From Pannonibacter sp. SL95 (lineage in GTDB: Bacteria; Pseudomonadota; Alphaproteobacteria; Rhizobiales; Stappiaceae), in contig NZ_JAPPRC010000004.1 in assembly GCF_026672425.1 (NCBI RefSeq), positions 366,501 to 430,500 of the forward strand: 64,000 nucleotides of DNA, in the 5' to 3' direction. A program made the translations under genes and the position numbers. Position 1 is the stretch's first letter. Each line of letters starts with the position of its first letter. Below, piece after piece: positions 46,248 through 56,775 of this stretch. The notes under the pieces are model-generated. The model worked only from the letters and a program-made list of their open reading frames with translations, was not told the origin of the DNA and did not search any database.

Positions 46248-46863
46248 TTGAGCACGGCCTTGAAGCCCAGAAAACAGCCGCGCCAGGATCGCAGCCGAGC
46301 AGACGTGCGACGCGATCCACGAGGCTGCAGCTCGCATTCTGGAAGAGGACGGGACCGCCCGGTTCACTACGAACCGCGTCGCAGAACGCGCTGGCGTGTC
46401 GATCGGCTCGCTGTATCAGTACTATCCATCCAAGGAGGCCATCCTTGCCGGATTGATCCGTGCCTTGCGCGCCGAGTTGCTGGAAGATCTGCGGGGTGCG
46501 ATCGATGGAGCAGCCGGGCTTTCCTTTGCAGCGGCTGTCGAAGCTGTGCTGAAGGCAAGCCTCTACCATCACACACGACGGCCTCAGCTGGCCCATGCCC
46601 TGGAGCAGCTGGAAACGGGTTTGCCGCTCGACGCGGAGACACTGGAGCTGAAGCAGCGCATTCGCGTTCTGATCACGGGCTTGCTGCAGGAGTATGGTCT
46701 GGAAGACGTCGACCAGACGGCCTTTGACCTGATCGCGATCACGCATGGCCTGGCGCAGGCGGCAACGATGTCGGGCGAGACCGACATGGACGCTCTGTTC
46801 CTGCGCCTGCGGCGGGCGGCTTTCGGCTATCTCGGACTAGACTGGCGCACACCGCCGGCCTGA
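46248..46863 (+). pseudogene. TetR family regulator with a one-base frameshift
   Basis: A TTG at 46248, with GGGAG upstream, opens a frame reading STALKPRKQPRQDRSRA, a typical TetR N-terminus. Near 46300-46303 the frame breaks. From there a different frame gives TCDAIHEAA and then RILEEDGTARFTTNRVAERA, GVSIGSLYQYYPSKEAILAG and a full ligand domain to 46863. Removing one G from GCAGACG restores RATCDAIHEAA. The rest shows no decay, so this is a recent mutation, a sequencing error or, less likely, programmed shifting. The in-frame ATG at 46396 would give a protein without most of the DNA-binding domain. Confidence 0.8.
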
Positions 46864-46933
46864 GCTCCGCTGCGCGGCAGTCTTCTGTCCTTCCATCAAG
46901 ACACAGACCCGGTTCCCTCGAGAGCGGGTGGGT

Positions 46934-47101
46934 CTAGCGGCCGCCAAGACCGCCGGCGAGCATCGCCGAAAGATAGACTTCGAACTGGCTTGCCCTGGGT
47001 TCATTGCGCTGGCCGCGCGGCGTCGCGGGCAGGCTGTCGCCTGCATGATCACTGAAAATGCGCCCGATGCGGGCAAGACGGGCGGAAACGGGTTCGCGCA
47101 T
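46934..47101 (-). CDS. Small hypothetical protein (55 residues)
   Basis: The frame starts at ATG 47101 and is preceded by AAGGAG with a six-base spacer, a near-ideal ribosome binding site. It encodes MREPVSARLARIGRIFSDHA, a charged middle with RGQRNEPRASQFEVYLSAML and a glycine-rich end AGGLGGR. An overlapping ATG at 47106 in another frame is too close to the same site to use it. It is convergent with the tetR gene. I recognise no family. Confidence 0.5.
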   Translation of the reverse strand: MREPVSARLARIGRIFSDHAGDSLPATPRGQRNEPRASQFEVYLSAMLAGGLGGR

Positions 47102-47459
47102 GACATGCTCCTTTTGGGGATATGAGGCCCGGCCGGTGCCTCTTCAGGCCGTTCGCCGGAGCCAAACCGGGACGGACCATCGCCGTCCCCTTGTTAGCCA
47201 GATAATCACGCACTGAGTGCGTTTGCACCCCTCGACAATGAGCGTCTGGGCAGCGTTGCGTGCATGGCTCTGCCGTGCCTGGCCACAGTTGGCTTGCCAT
47301 TTCTTCAGCACCATGGCGGACTCGCGTTGACAGGAGCCCCGCCCGCCCCCTACATCCAAGCCCCGGACCTTGCGCGGCAGCCGGTTCCTGTGCGGCCGCG
47401 CTCAAGCTCAGAACGGGCGCAACCCGCAGCGGGTGGCCCGCCACAGGATGGAAAGCCGT
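47102..47459. other. Intergenic region upstream of trpA
   Basis: These 358 bases separate the small minus-strand gene from trpA. I see a dyad ACGCACT-G-AGTGCGT at 47209-47223 but no convincing protein gene. I found no tryptophan-rich leader peptide or clear attenuator ahead of trpA. The trpA promoter should lie here. Confidence 0.4.
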
Positions 47460-48287
47460 ATGACCGAGACGCGCATCGACCGCCGCTTCAAGGCCTGCGC
47501 CGAGAAGGGCCGCCCGGCCCTGGTGACCTTCATCACCGCCGGTGACCCTGACCTCGCCACGTCGCAGGCCGTGCTGGACGCTCTGCCCGCCGCCGGTGCC
47601 GACGTGATTGAACTGGGCATGCCCTTCTCCGATCCCATGGCGGAAGGCGTTCCGATCCAGCGCGCCACGCAGCGCGCCCTGGCCGCCGGCCAGACCATGG
47701 ACAAGACCCTCGACATGGTGCGCAAGTTCCGCCAGTCGGACCAGGACACGCCGATCATCCTGATGGGCTATTACAACCCGATCTATGTCCGCGGCCCGGA
47801 AGCCTTCGTGGCGGAAGCCAAGGAAGCTGGCGTCGACGGTCTCATCATCGTGGATATTCCGCCGGAAGCCGATGACGAGCTCTGCATTCCGGCGATGAAG
47901 GGCGGGCTGAACTTCATCCGCCTCGCCACGCCGACCACCGATGACCGCCGCCTGCCGGCCGTTTTGAAGAACACGTCCGGTTTCGTGTATTATGTCTCGA
48001 TCACCGGCATCACCGGCACCGCCTCGGCGGATCCGGAGCGCGTTGCGGCGGCTGTCGGCCGGATCAAGTCGCACACGAACCTGCCGGTCGCCGTCGGCTT
48101 CGGTGTGAAGACAGCGGATCAGGCCGCAGAGATTGGCCGCAACGCCGATGGCGTCGTGGTGGGCTCGGTGCTGGTCGAGGCGATCCGCGAAAGCCTGGAT
48201 GCAAACGGCAAGGCAACGGACCGCACCGTTGCAGCCGTCACTGACCTTGTGTCGTCGCTTGCCGGCGGCGTGGCTCGCGCCCGCTGA
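47460..48287 (+). CDS. trpA: Tryptophan synthase alpha chain
   Basis: TrpA cleaves indole-3-glycerol phosphate and channels indole to TrpB. The ATG at 47460 gives 275 residues starting [20 protein letters not shown]. The active site lies in [19 protein letters not shown], with catalytic Glu51. The position of the second catalytic acid (Asp60 of the Salmonella enzyme) is a glutamate, Glu62. Phosphate-binding segments are near [11 protein letters not shown] and [12 protein letters not shown]. accD follows 41 bases later. trpB is 41 kb away on the opposite strand. Confidence 0.96.
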   Translation: MTETRIDRRFKACAEKGRPALVTFITAGDPDLATSQAVLDALPAAGADVIELGMPFSDPMAEGVPIQRATQRALAAGQTMDKTLDMVRKFRQSDQDTPIILMGYYNPIYVRGPEAFVAEAKEAGVDGLIIVDIPPEADDELCIPAMKGGLNFIRLATPTTDDRRLPAVLKNTSGFVYYVSITGITGTASADPERVAAAVGRIKSHTNLPVAVGFGVKTADQAAEIGRNADGVVVGSVLVEAIRESLDANGKATDRTVAAVTDLVSSLAGGVARAR

Positions 48288-48328
48288 GGCAGGACCCAAA
48301 GACCGATCAACAACGGACGGATTTTGCC

Positions 48329-49225
48329 GTGAACTGGATCAACACTGTCGTTCGGCCGAAACTGCGCAGCTTCCTGTCGCGCCGCGAGATGCCGGAAAAC
48401 CTCTGGATCAAGTGCCCGGAAACGGGCGAGATGGTGTTCCATCGCGATCTGGAAGCCAATCTCTGGGTGGTGCCGAATTCCGGCTTCCACATGCGTATGC
48501 CGGCGCGCAAGCGCCTGGACGCTTTCTTCGACGGTGGCAGCTACGAGCGCATTGCGACGCCGGGCGTGACCGTCGATCCGCTGAAGTTCCGCGACACCAA
48601 GAAGTATGTCGACCGCCTGAAAGAGTACCGCACCCGCTCCGGCGAGGAAGACTGCGTCTATGTCGGCCGCGGCAAGGTTGAAGGCATGGACTTCACCGCT
48701 GCCGTGCAGGATTTCGACTTCATGGGCGGCTCGCTCGGCATGGCGGCCGGTGAGGCGATCTTGACCGGCATGCAGGCAGCTGTGCAGGCGAACACGCCCT
48801 TCGTGCTGTTCGTCGCCTCCGGCGGCGCGCGCATGCAGGAAGGCATTCTGTCGCTGATGCAGATGCCGCGCACCACGGTCGGGGTCCAGATGCTGCGCGA
48901 GGCGCGCCTGCCCTATATCGTCGTGCTGACCAACCCGACCACGGGCGGCGTGTCGGCCTCCTACGCGATGCTGGGCGACGTGCACATCGCCGAGCCGGGC
49001 GCCGTCATCGGCTTTGCCGGCCGCCGCGTGATCGAGCAGACGATCCGCGAAAAGCTGCCGGAGGACTTCCAGAGCGCAGAATACCTGCTCGACCACGGCA
49101 TGGTCGACATGGTGGTGAAGCGGCACGACATGAAGTCGACCATTGCCCGTCTCGCCGGCATCCTGATGAAGCGCCAGATCGAGCTGCCGGAAATGGACGG
49201 TCCGGCGACGACCGAGGCCGCCTGA
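48329..49225 (+). CDS. accD: Acetyl-CoA carboxylase carboxyltransferase beta subunit
   Basis: With AccA, AccD transfers the carboxyl group from biotin to acetyl-CoA in fatty-acid synthesis. The 298 residues start at GTG with [20 protein letters not shown]. The carboxyltransferase core has [20 protein letters not shown] and [20 protein letters not shown]. The N-terminal zinc-ribbon region, [13 protein letters not shown] to [11 protein letters not shown], keeps only one of the four cysteines of the Escherichia protein. The trpA-accD-folC order is conserved in Alphaproteobacteria. Confidence 0.96.
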   Translation: MNWINTVVRPKLRSFLSRREMPENLWIKCPETGEMVFHRDLEANLWVVPNSGFHMRMPARKRLDAFFDGGSYERIATPGVTVDPLKFRDTKKYVDRLKEYRTRSGEEDCVYVGRGKVEGMDFTAAVQDFDFMGGSLGMAAGEAILTGMQAAVQANTPFVLFVASGGARMQEGILSLMQMPRTTVGVQMLREARLPYIVVLTNPTTGGVSASYAMLGDVHIAEPGAVIGFAGRRVIEQTIREKLPEDFQSAEYLLDHGMVDMVVKRHDMKSTIARLAGILMKRQIELPEMDGPATTEAA

Positions 49226-49250
49226 CGCTCCGGATGACCTGAAATCCGGG

Positions 49251-49283
49251 ACGGCCCGTCGTGAATTGGACACGGCGGGCCGT
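49251..49283 (+). terminator. Possible terminator hairpin between accD and folC
   Basis: ACGGCCCG (49251-49258) pairs with CGGGCCGT (49276-49283) around a 17-base loop. There is only a weak T run after it, so termination may be partial. Confidence 0.35.
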
Positions 49284-49391
49284 TCCCGTTTCTGCCGCTT
49301 GTCAGGACCTGTGCGCCTCTATATGCGAAACCTGTATCAGGCCTCTCCTGGGTTGAACGGCCAGGGGACGTGTTGAAGCCCAAGGGGCACC

Positions 49392-50708
49392 ATGGACCAG
49401 ATTACCGCCATCCTTGACCGTCTGCTTGCCTTGCACCCGCTGCAGATCGACCTGTCACTGGACCGGATGCACCGGCTGCTTGCGGCGCTGGGCAACCCGG
49501 AGCGCGCCATGCCACCGGCAATCCATGTTGCCGGCACGAATGGCAAGGGGTCGGTCACCGCGACCATGCGGGCGATCCTGGAGGCCGATGGCAAGCGCTG
49601 CCATGTCTACACTTCGCCGCATCTCGTCCGCTTCAACGAACGCATTCGCCTCGGCAGCACGGGTGAGTTCGTCGATGATCCGCGCCTCATCGCTGCGCTC
49701 GATCGCTGCGAGCGGGCGAATGACGGCAATCCGATTACCTTCTTCGAGATCACCACGGCGGCCGCGCTGCTACTCTTCGCCGAGGAGCCTGCGGATGTTC
49801 TGCTGCTGGAGGTTGGACTGGGCGGCCGGCTGGACGCGACAAATGTCATCGATGCGCCCTTGGTGTCGGTCATCACGTCCATTTCCCATGATCACGAGAA
49901 GTTCCTTGGCAACACGCTGACGGAGATTGCCGGCGAGAAGGCTGCGATCATCAAGCCAGGCTGCCCGTCCGTTTCGGCCGAGCAGGTGGACGAGGTCTCG
50001 CGGGTCATTGACCGCGCCGCCGCCCGCGCAAAGTCGCAACTCGGCCGGTTTGGCCAGGAGTTCACGGCGCTGGCCGACAATGGCCGCATGGTGTTCCAGG
50101 ACGATGAAGGCCTGATCGATCTGCCCTTGCCGCACCTGCCCGGTGCCCACCAGATTGGCAACGCGGGTCTCGCCATTGCGGCGTTGAAGGCGGCCGGTCT
50201 GCTGCCGACGCCGGAGGTTATCGCCCGGGGCCTGAGGGAGGTCCGCTGGCCGGGCCGGCTGCAGCTGCTGCGCCAGGGTCCGCTGTTCGAGAAATGCCCG
50301 GCTGGCGCCGAGGTCTGGGTCGATGGTGGCCACAATCCGGGCGCTGCGCTCACCATTGCTGCCTATATGGGGGAGCTGGAAGAGAAGAGCCCAAGGCCGC
50401 TCTACATGATTTCGGCCATGCTCACGACCAAGGATCCGATCGGTTTCTTCCGCGCCTTCGAAGGGCTCGTGCGGCATGTGGGAACGGTGCCGATCAATTC
50501 CACCAATGCCGCCCGGGATCCGTTCGAGCTGGCCGATTTTGCCCGCACGGCAGGGCTGGAAGCCACACCCTTTGACAGTCTCGATCTGGCACTGGCGGAC
50601 ATCCGGGCCTGCGCAGCCAGGGATGGCGAGCCGCCGCGCATCCTGATCTGCGGCTCGCTCTATCTGGTCGGGGATGTTCTGGCCGCAAACGGCACCCTGC
50701 CCCGCTGA
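49392..50708 (+). CDS. folC: Folylpolyglutamate synthase / dihydrofolate synthase
   Basis: FolC adds glutamate to dihydropteroate and to folates using ATP. The 438 residues have the Mur-ligase P-loop in HVAGTNGKGSVTATMRAILE near 38-57, then TSPHLVRFNERIRL, LLLEVGLGGRLDATNV and SISHDHEKFLGNTLTEIAGE. The C-terminal domain includes WVDGGHNPGAAL. Convergent with the dioxygenase gene downstream (41-base gap). Confidence 0.95.
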   Translation: MDQITAILDRLLALHPLQIDLSLDRMHRLLAALGNPERAMPPAIHVAGTNGKGSVTATMRAILEADGKRCHVYTSPHLVRFNERIRLGSTGEFVDDPRLIAALDRCERANDGNPITFFEITTAAALLLFAEEPADVLLLEVGLGGRLDATNVIDAPLVSVITSISHDHEKFLGNTLTEIAGEKAAIIKPGCPSVSAEQVDEVSRVIDRAAARAKSQLGRFGQEFTALADNGRMVFQDDEGLIDLPLPHLPGAHQIGNAGLAIAALKAAGLLPTPEVIARGLREVRWPGRLQLLRQGPLFEKCPAGAEVWVDGGHNPGAALTIAAYMGELEEKSPRPLYMISAMLTTKDPIGFFRAFEGLVRHVGTVPINSTNAARDPFELADFARTAGLEATPFDSLDLALADIRACAARDGEPPRILICGSLYLVGDVLAANGTLPR

Positions 50709-50749
50709 CGCGGGACAGGTCTGCTTGGGCGGCAGCTCAAGGCAACCGC

Positions 50750-51550
50750 TTACGCCGCAAATTGATAGTAGGACATCGAGAGCGTGCCATATTCGTAGCT
50801 GCGATGCAGAAGCTCGCCCTTTGCGCCGGCACCACCCGCGCCAAGGGCAAAGAACACCGGCAGCAAGTGTTCTTCCGTTGGATGCGCCAGCCGAAGCTGC
50901 GGATTGGCTGTCAGGTCCGTGATCTTCTCCGGCGTGCCAGTCAAGAGCCCCTGATCCAGCCAGTCGTCGAAGGCAACGGCCCAATCGGCAGCCGGTGTCG
51001 TCTTCGGCATGATCATCCGCAGGTTATGCGTCGTGCTGCCGGTCGCGAGGATCAGCACACCTTCATCCTTCAGCGGGCTCAGCGCCGCGCCAAGCTCCAG
51101 CATCTGTTCCGGGCCATAAGTCAGGGGCAGGGACAGGGCGACGACGGGAATGTCAGCATCCGGGAAAGCGAGGGACAAGGGAACCCACGCCCCGTGATCC
51201 AGTCCCCACGACGCATCCACAGACGCCGCGATCCCTGCTGTCGTCAGCCGTTGCATCACGTCGGCAACCAGTGCTTTCGGTGCGCTCGCCGGATACTGGA
51301 TTTCGAACAGCGCCCTCGGAAAGCCGCCGAAGTCATGGATGGTGCGCAGCGGACCCGGGGCGGACACGCGCAGGCCTTCGGTTTCCCAATGCGGCGACAG
51401 GACGATGATCGCCCGCGGCCGTGGCAGGCTGTCGCCCAGCGACTTCAGATACTGATGCGCAGCGCTGTCTTCGATGGCCAGCATCGGAGACCCATGCGCC
51501 AGAAACATCGGGGCAAAGGTGGAAGCTGAATGGGGGGTAATCGCAGACAT
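50750..51550 (-). CDS. Class III extradiol ring-cleavage dioxygenase (DODA/YgiD type)
   Basis: The ATG at 51550 gives 266 residues. Metal-binding histidines are expected in MFLAHGSPMLAIED near the start, in VLSPHWETEG, and in GSTTHNLRMI. WGLDHGAWVPLSLAFPDADI is the family's signature. Bacterial YgiD proteins open catechol rings such as that of L-DOPA; the natural substrate is uncertain. It is divergent from dut with about 218 bases between. Confidence 0.9.
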   Translation of the reverse strand: MSAITPHSASTFAPMFLAHGSPMLAIEDSAAHQYLKSLGDSLPRPRAIIVLSPHWETEGLRVSAPGPLRTIHDFGGFPRALFEIQYPASAPKALVADVMQRLTTAGIAASVDASWGLDHGAWVPLSLAFPDADIPVVALSLPLTYGPEQMLELGAALSPLKDEGVLILATGSTTHNLRMIMPKTTPAADWAVAFDDWLDQGLLTGTPEKITDLTANPQLRLAHPTEEHLLPVFFALGAGGAGAKGELLHRSYEYGTLSMSYYQFAA

Positions 51551-51768
51551 GACAGACCTCGGGGTCAACAAGCATGGGCCTAAGGTAGTTCGGCGTCAGG
51601 CGTGAATAAATACCCGTTTCTGCCAACTGATCGTTCACTAGACGAAAACAGTAGTGCCGATCTGGGCCGCGCCGGCGCAAGCGTCTGATCGATCCTTCGT
51701 GTTCGCCCTCTTGCACTGGGGCGCCCGACCTGCCAGCAAGGCGGAAACACATCATATGGAGCCCCTTG

Positions 51769-52218
51769 ATGACCGTATCGGTTCAGATCCAGCGCCTTGC
51801 CCATGGTGCTGACCTTCCCCTGCCCGCCTATCAGAGTGCTGACGCGGCGGGGTTTGATCTCAGCGCGGCCGTCGAAACGGACCTTGTGCTGGCGCCGGGA
51901 GCCGTAGCGCTGGTGCCTACGGGCCTTGCCATGGCCATTCCGCGTGGCTTTGAAGGCCAGGTTCGCCCACGGTCAGGCCTTGCCGCCAAGAATGGCGTCA
52001 CCGTGCTGAACACCCCCGGGACCATCGACGCGGATTACCGCGGCGAAGTAAAGGTCATCCTGATCAATCACGGCAGCGCCGCCTTTACGGTGACGCGCGG
52101 TATGCGCATTGCGCAAATGATCGTCGCGCCGGTGCTGCAGGCCGCGCTGGTCGAGGTTGGCAGCCTCGATGAGACGGACCGTGGCAGCGGCGGTTTCGGA
52201 TCCACCGGCACAGCCTGA
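51769..52218 (+). CDS. dut: dUTP diphosphatase
   Basis: Dut hydrolyses dUTP and keeps uracil out of DNA. The ATG at 51769 gives 149 residues with all five trimeric dUTPase motifs: [44 protein letters not shown] and the C-terminal arm [14 protein letters not shown] directly before the ATG is not needed. cysK follows about 190 bases later. Confidence 0.97.
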   Translation: MTVSVQIQRLAHGADLPLPAYQSADAAGFDLSAAVETDLVLAPGAVALVPTGLAMAIPRGFEGQVRPRSGLAAKNGVTVLNTPGTIDADYRGEVKVILINHGSAAFTVTRGMRIAQMIVAPVLQAALVEVGSLDETDRGSGGFGSTGTA

Positions 52219-52403
52219 ATGGTCCTTGCCATGCCTTGCTCAGGAGCACGGCATTTGCCGAAGACCGAAAGCGGCGGGATGAACATTTCCTGCGCCTTGA
52301 AACTTTGGAACGAGCCTTCTCGCCTTGCCTCAGCGTTGCGCCTAGGCTCTGATCACAGTCAGAGGCAGCGCGCCTGGCGCGCAGGTCCCTGCATCAGGAG
52401 AAG

Positions 52404-53369
52404 ATGATGTCCGACAAGAAGCCCGGCCGCGGCCGAATCTATGGTTCGATCACCGAAACCATCGGTGATACCCCGATCGTGCGCCTTGACCGCCTCGCCG
52501 AAAAGCACGGCGTAAAGGCCAACCTTCTGGCCAAACTTGAATTCTTCAACCCGATCTCGAGCGTCAAGGACCGTATCGGCGTTGCCATGATCGAGGCGAT
52601 GGAAGCCGACGGCCGCATCCAGGCTGGCAAGACGACGCTGGTCGAGCCGACGTCCGGCAACACCGGCATCGCGCTGGCCTTCGTCGCGGCCGCCAAGGGC
52701 TATCGCCTGATCCTCGTCATGCCGGAAACCATGTCGGTCGAGCGGCGCAAGATGTTCAAGATCCTGGGCGCGGAACTCGAGCTGACCGAGGGCCCGAAGG
52801 GCATGAAGGGCGCCATCGCCCGCGCGCAAGAACTGGTGGACGAGATCCCAGGCGCTGTCATGCCGCAGCAGTTCGAAAACGCCGCTAACCCTGAAATCCA
52901 CCGCCGCACCACGGCCGAGGAGATCTGGAACGACACCAACGGCGGCGTTGATGTCTTTGTGTCCGGTATCGGCACCGGCGGCACCATCACCGGCGTCAGC
53001 CAGGTGCTCAAGGCGCGCAAGCCGGGCCTGCATGTGGTGGCCGTCGAGCCGGCCGACAGCCCGGTCCTCTCCGGTGGCAACCCGGGCCCGCACAAGATCC
53101 AGGGCATCGGTGCCGGCTTCGTGCCGGGCGTGCTGGACACATCGGTCTTTGACGAGATCGTCAAGGTCAGCAATGACGAGGCCTTCGCCATGGCTCGCGA
53201 AGTCGCCCGCACCGAAGGTGTTCCGGTCGGCATTTCCTCCGGCGCGGCCCTGACCGCCGCCATCAAGGTCGGCCAGCGCGACGAGTTTGCCGGAAAGACC
53301 ATCGTGGTGATCATCCCATCCTTCGCCGAACGCTATCTGTCGACGGCACTGTTCGAAGGTCTGGAGTGA
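52404..53369 (+). CDS. cysK: Cysteine synthase A (O-acetylserine sulfhydrylase)
   Basis: CysK makes cysteine from O-acetylserine and sulfide with PLP. The 321 residues include [20 protein letters not shown], with the PLP lysine, [20 protein letters not shown] for the substrate loop, and [14 protein letters not shown] for phosphate binding. The C-terminus, [15 protein letters not shown], is typical. Two ATGs occur in tandem; the second is better spaced from AGGAG. A terminator hairpin follows. Confidence 0.95.
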   Translation: MMSDKKPGRGRIYGSITETIGDTPIVRLDRLAEKHGVKANLLAKLEFFNPISSVKDRIGVAMIEAMEADGRIQAGKTTLVEPTSGNTGIALAFVAAAKGYRLILVMPETMSVERRKMFKILGAELELTEGPKGMKGAIARAQELVDEIPGAVMPQQFENAANPEIHRRTTAEEIWNDTNGGVDVFVSGIGTGGTITGVSQVLKARKPGLHVVAVEPADSPVLSGGNPGPHKIQGIGAGFVPGVLDTSVFDEIVKVSNDEAFAMAREVARTEGVPVGISSGAALTAAIKVGQRDEFAGKTIVVIIPSFAERYLSTALFEGLE

Positions 53370-53377
53370 GAGAGTAC

Positions 53378-53415
53378 AAACCTTCGCCTCGCAGTTTCGC
53401 GTGGCGAAGGTTTGC
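53378..53415. terminator. Terminator hairpin after cysK
   Basis: CAAACCTTCGCC (53378-53389) pairs perfectly with GGCGAAGGTTTG (53404-53415) around a 14-base loop. It starts nine bases after the cysK stop and also faces the convergent nucleotidyltransferase gene. Confidence 0.7.
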
Positions 53416-53423
53416 CTAGGAAA

Positions 53424-54227
53424 TCAAGCAGCAGTTGGCGCCGGGGACAGTTTTTCAGTCCAGCTGCGCCAGCAGGCGTCGGCTGTCTCCTGCCGGTCCC
53501 TGTCGACCTCGACAGCAAGGCGCCAGTGGCCCGCGTTCTCGTAGGCCTTCATGGCGTAGTCTGCGAGCACTGGGGGAATTCGGCCCTCACCCAGCTCCCG
53601 TGTCGTTGTCTTTTTCTCCAGCAACGCGTCGATTTCGTCGCTCGCATCTGACGGGATCGCGATCCCGGCGCGCAGCTCATGAAAGTTCATTGGTGGGTAA
53701 ACAGCATCTGGATGCGTATCCAGCCACTGAACAGCAAACAGCGGACGCAGCATGTAGAATAGTTTCTTGAGAGCGGTTGATTCCGGGTCCTTGAAGCACC
53801 GTTCCACATGTTCACGGCAGAGGTAATAGTAGTGACGGCCAATCAGGTTGCGGTCGCCAATTTCCTTTGCGAGATCGAGCATTTGCGAACGGAAGCCAGA
53901 CAATTCGCGATAGGCGAAGGGCGAGTTCAACCACTCGATGATAACGGCATTGCCCTTGAGCAGCAGCCGGATTGCTTTTGCCAGCTCCCATCCATTGACA
54001 TCAAAAATCGCGGTTAAAGGGTCTTCAATGACATCGCGTTTGGGAAAAAGCGTGAACGTCTCCGCAACTGGTCGGACAAAAACAAAACGGCAGTCATAGT
54101 CGCTGTCCGGCGACGGGAAGCCCCAAGCCCTGCTGCCGCTTTCTATCGCAAATGGGATCGAGACGTTCTCGCGTTTGACGATCGCATCCAGGCGCGCTTG
54201 GATTTCGGTGACGATACTCTCGTCCAT
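53424..54227 (-). CDS. Predicted nucleotidyltransferase (RlaP/YcgL-like, polymerase beta superfamily)
   Basis: The ATG at 54227 gives 267 residues. The catalytic core is FAIESGSRAWGFPSPDSDYD followed by CRFVFVRP, a polymerase-beta-type GS...DxD motif. RDVIEDPLTAIFDVNGWELA and NAVIIEWLNSPFAY follow. The helical C-terminal part has RHYYYLCREHVERCF and ALKKLFYMLRPLFAVQWL. The match is to the PF10127 group, some members of which accompany RNA ligases. No ligase is nearby. The gene is flanked by terminator hairpins on both sides and appears monocistronic, possibly acquired. Confidence 0.85.
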   Translation of the reverse strand: MDESIVTEIQARLDAIVKRENVSIPFAIESGSRAWGFPSPDSDYDCRFVFVRPVAETFTLFPKRDVIEDPLTAIFDVNGWELAKAIRLLLKGNAVIIEWLNSPFAYRELSGFRSQMLDLAKEIGDRNLIGRHYYYLCREHVERCFKDPESTALKKLFYMLRPLFAVQWLDTHPDAVYPPMNFHELRAGIAIPSDASDEIDALLEKKTTTRELGEGRIPPVLADYAMKAYENAGHWRLAVEVDRDRQETADACWRSWTEKLSPAPTAA

Positions 54228-54269
54228 TGAATTGTTCCTGTGTTCCTGACGCGGTGATTGGCAGGACTT

Positions 54270-54305
54270 TGTTTCGCCACCCTCAATTCCAAGAGTGGCG
54301 AAACA
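54270..54305 (-). terminator. Hairpin downstream of maeB
   Basis: TGTTTCGCCAC (54270-54280) pairs with GTGGCGAAACA (54295-54305) around a 14-base loop. It lies 30 bases beyond the maeB stop and separates maeB from the nucleotidyltransferase gene. No long T run is present. Confidence 0.55.
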
Positions 54306-54334
54306 GACTCTCGAACCGGCCAGCGCCGGAAAGC

Positions 54335-56617
<2,283 letters not shown>

Positions 56618-56775
56618 GGCCTTTGGGATCCTCTGGAGCATGCGTCGGGCTGCGGGCGGCCGGGCATAGCCACGCCGGGGGGATGCAAACCTTATCCCCT
56701 GAAAATTACCGGCTCAAGGCAGCACAAGGCAGTAGTCGCCATGAAAGGACGGATGCCCTTTGCTACGGTCCGGCC

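Noticed and set aside
46396-46863. Short TetR protein starting at ATG 46396 as a functional gene
   Set aside because: It would start within the recognition helix and lose most of the DNA-binding domain, while the missing part is present upstream in another frame. A frameshifted gene explains it better.
47102-47459. Tryptophan attenuator or leader peptide before trpA
   Set aside because: No short frame with tandem Trp codons and no terminator/antiterminator pair was found. The dyad at 47209-47223 is too small.
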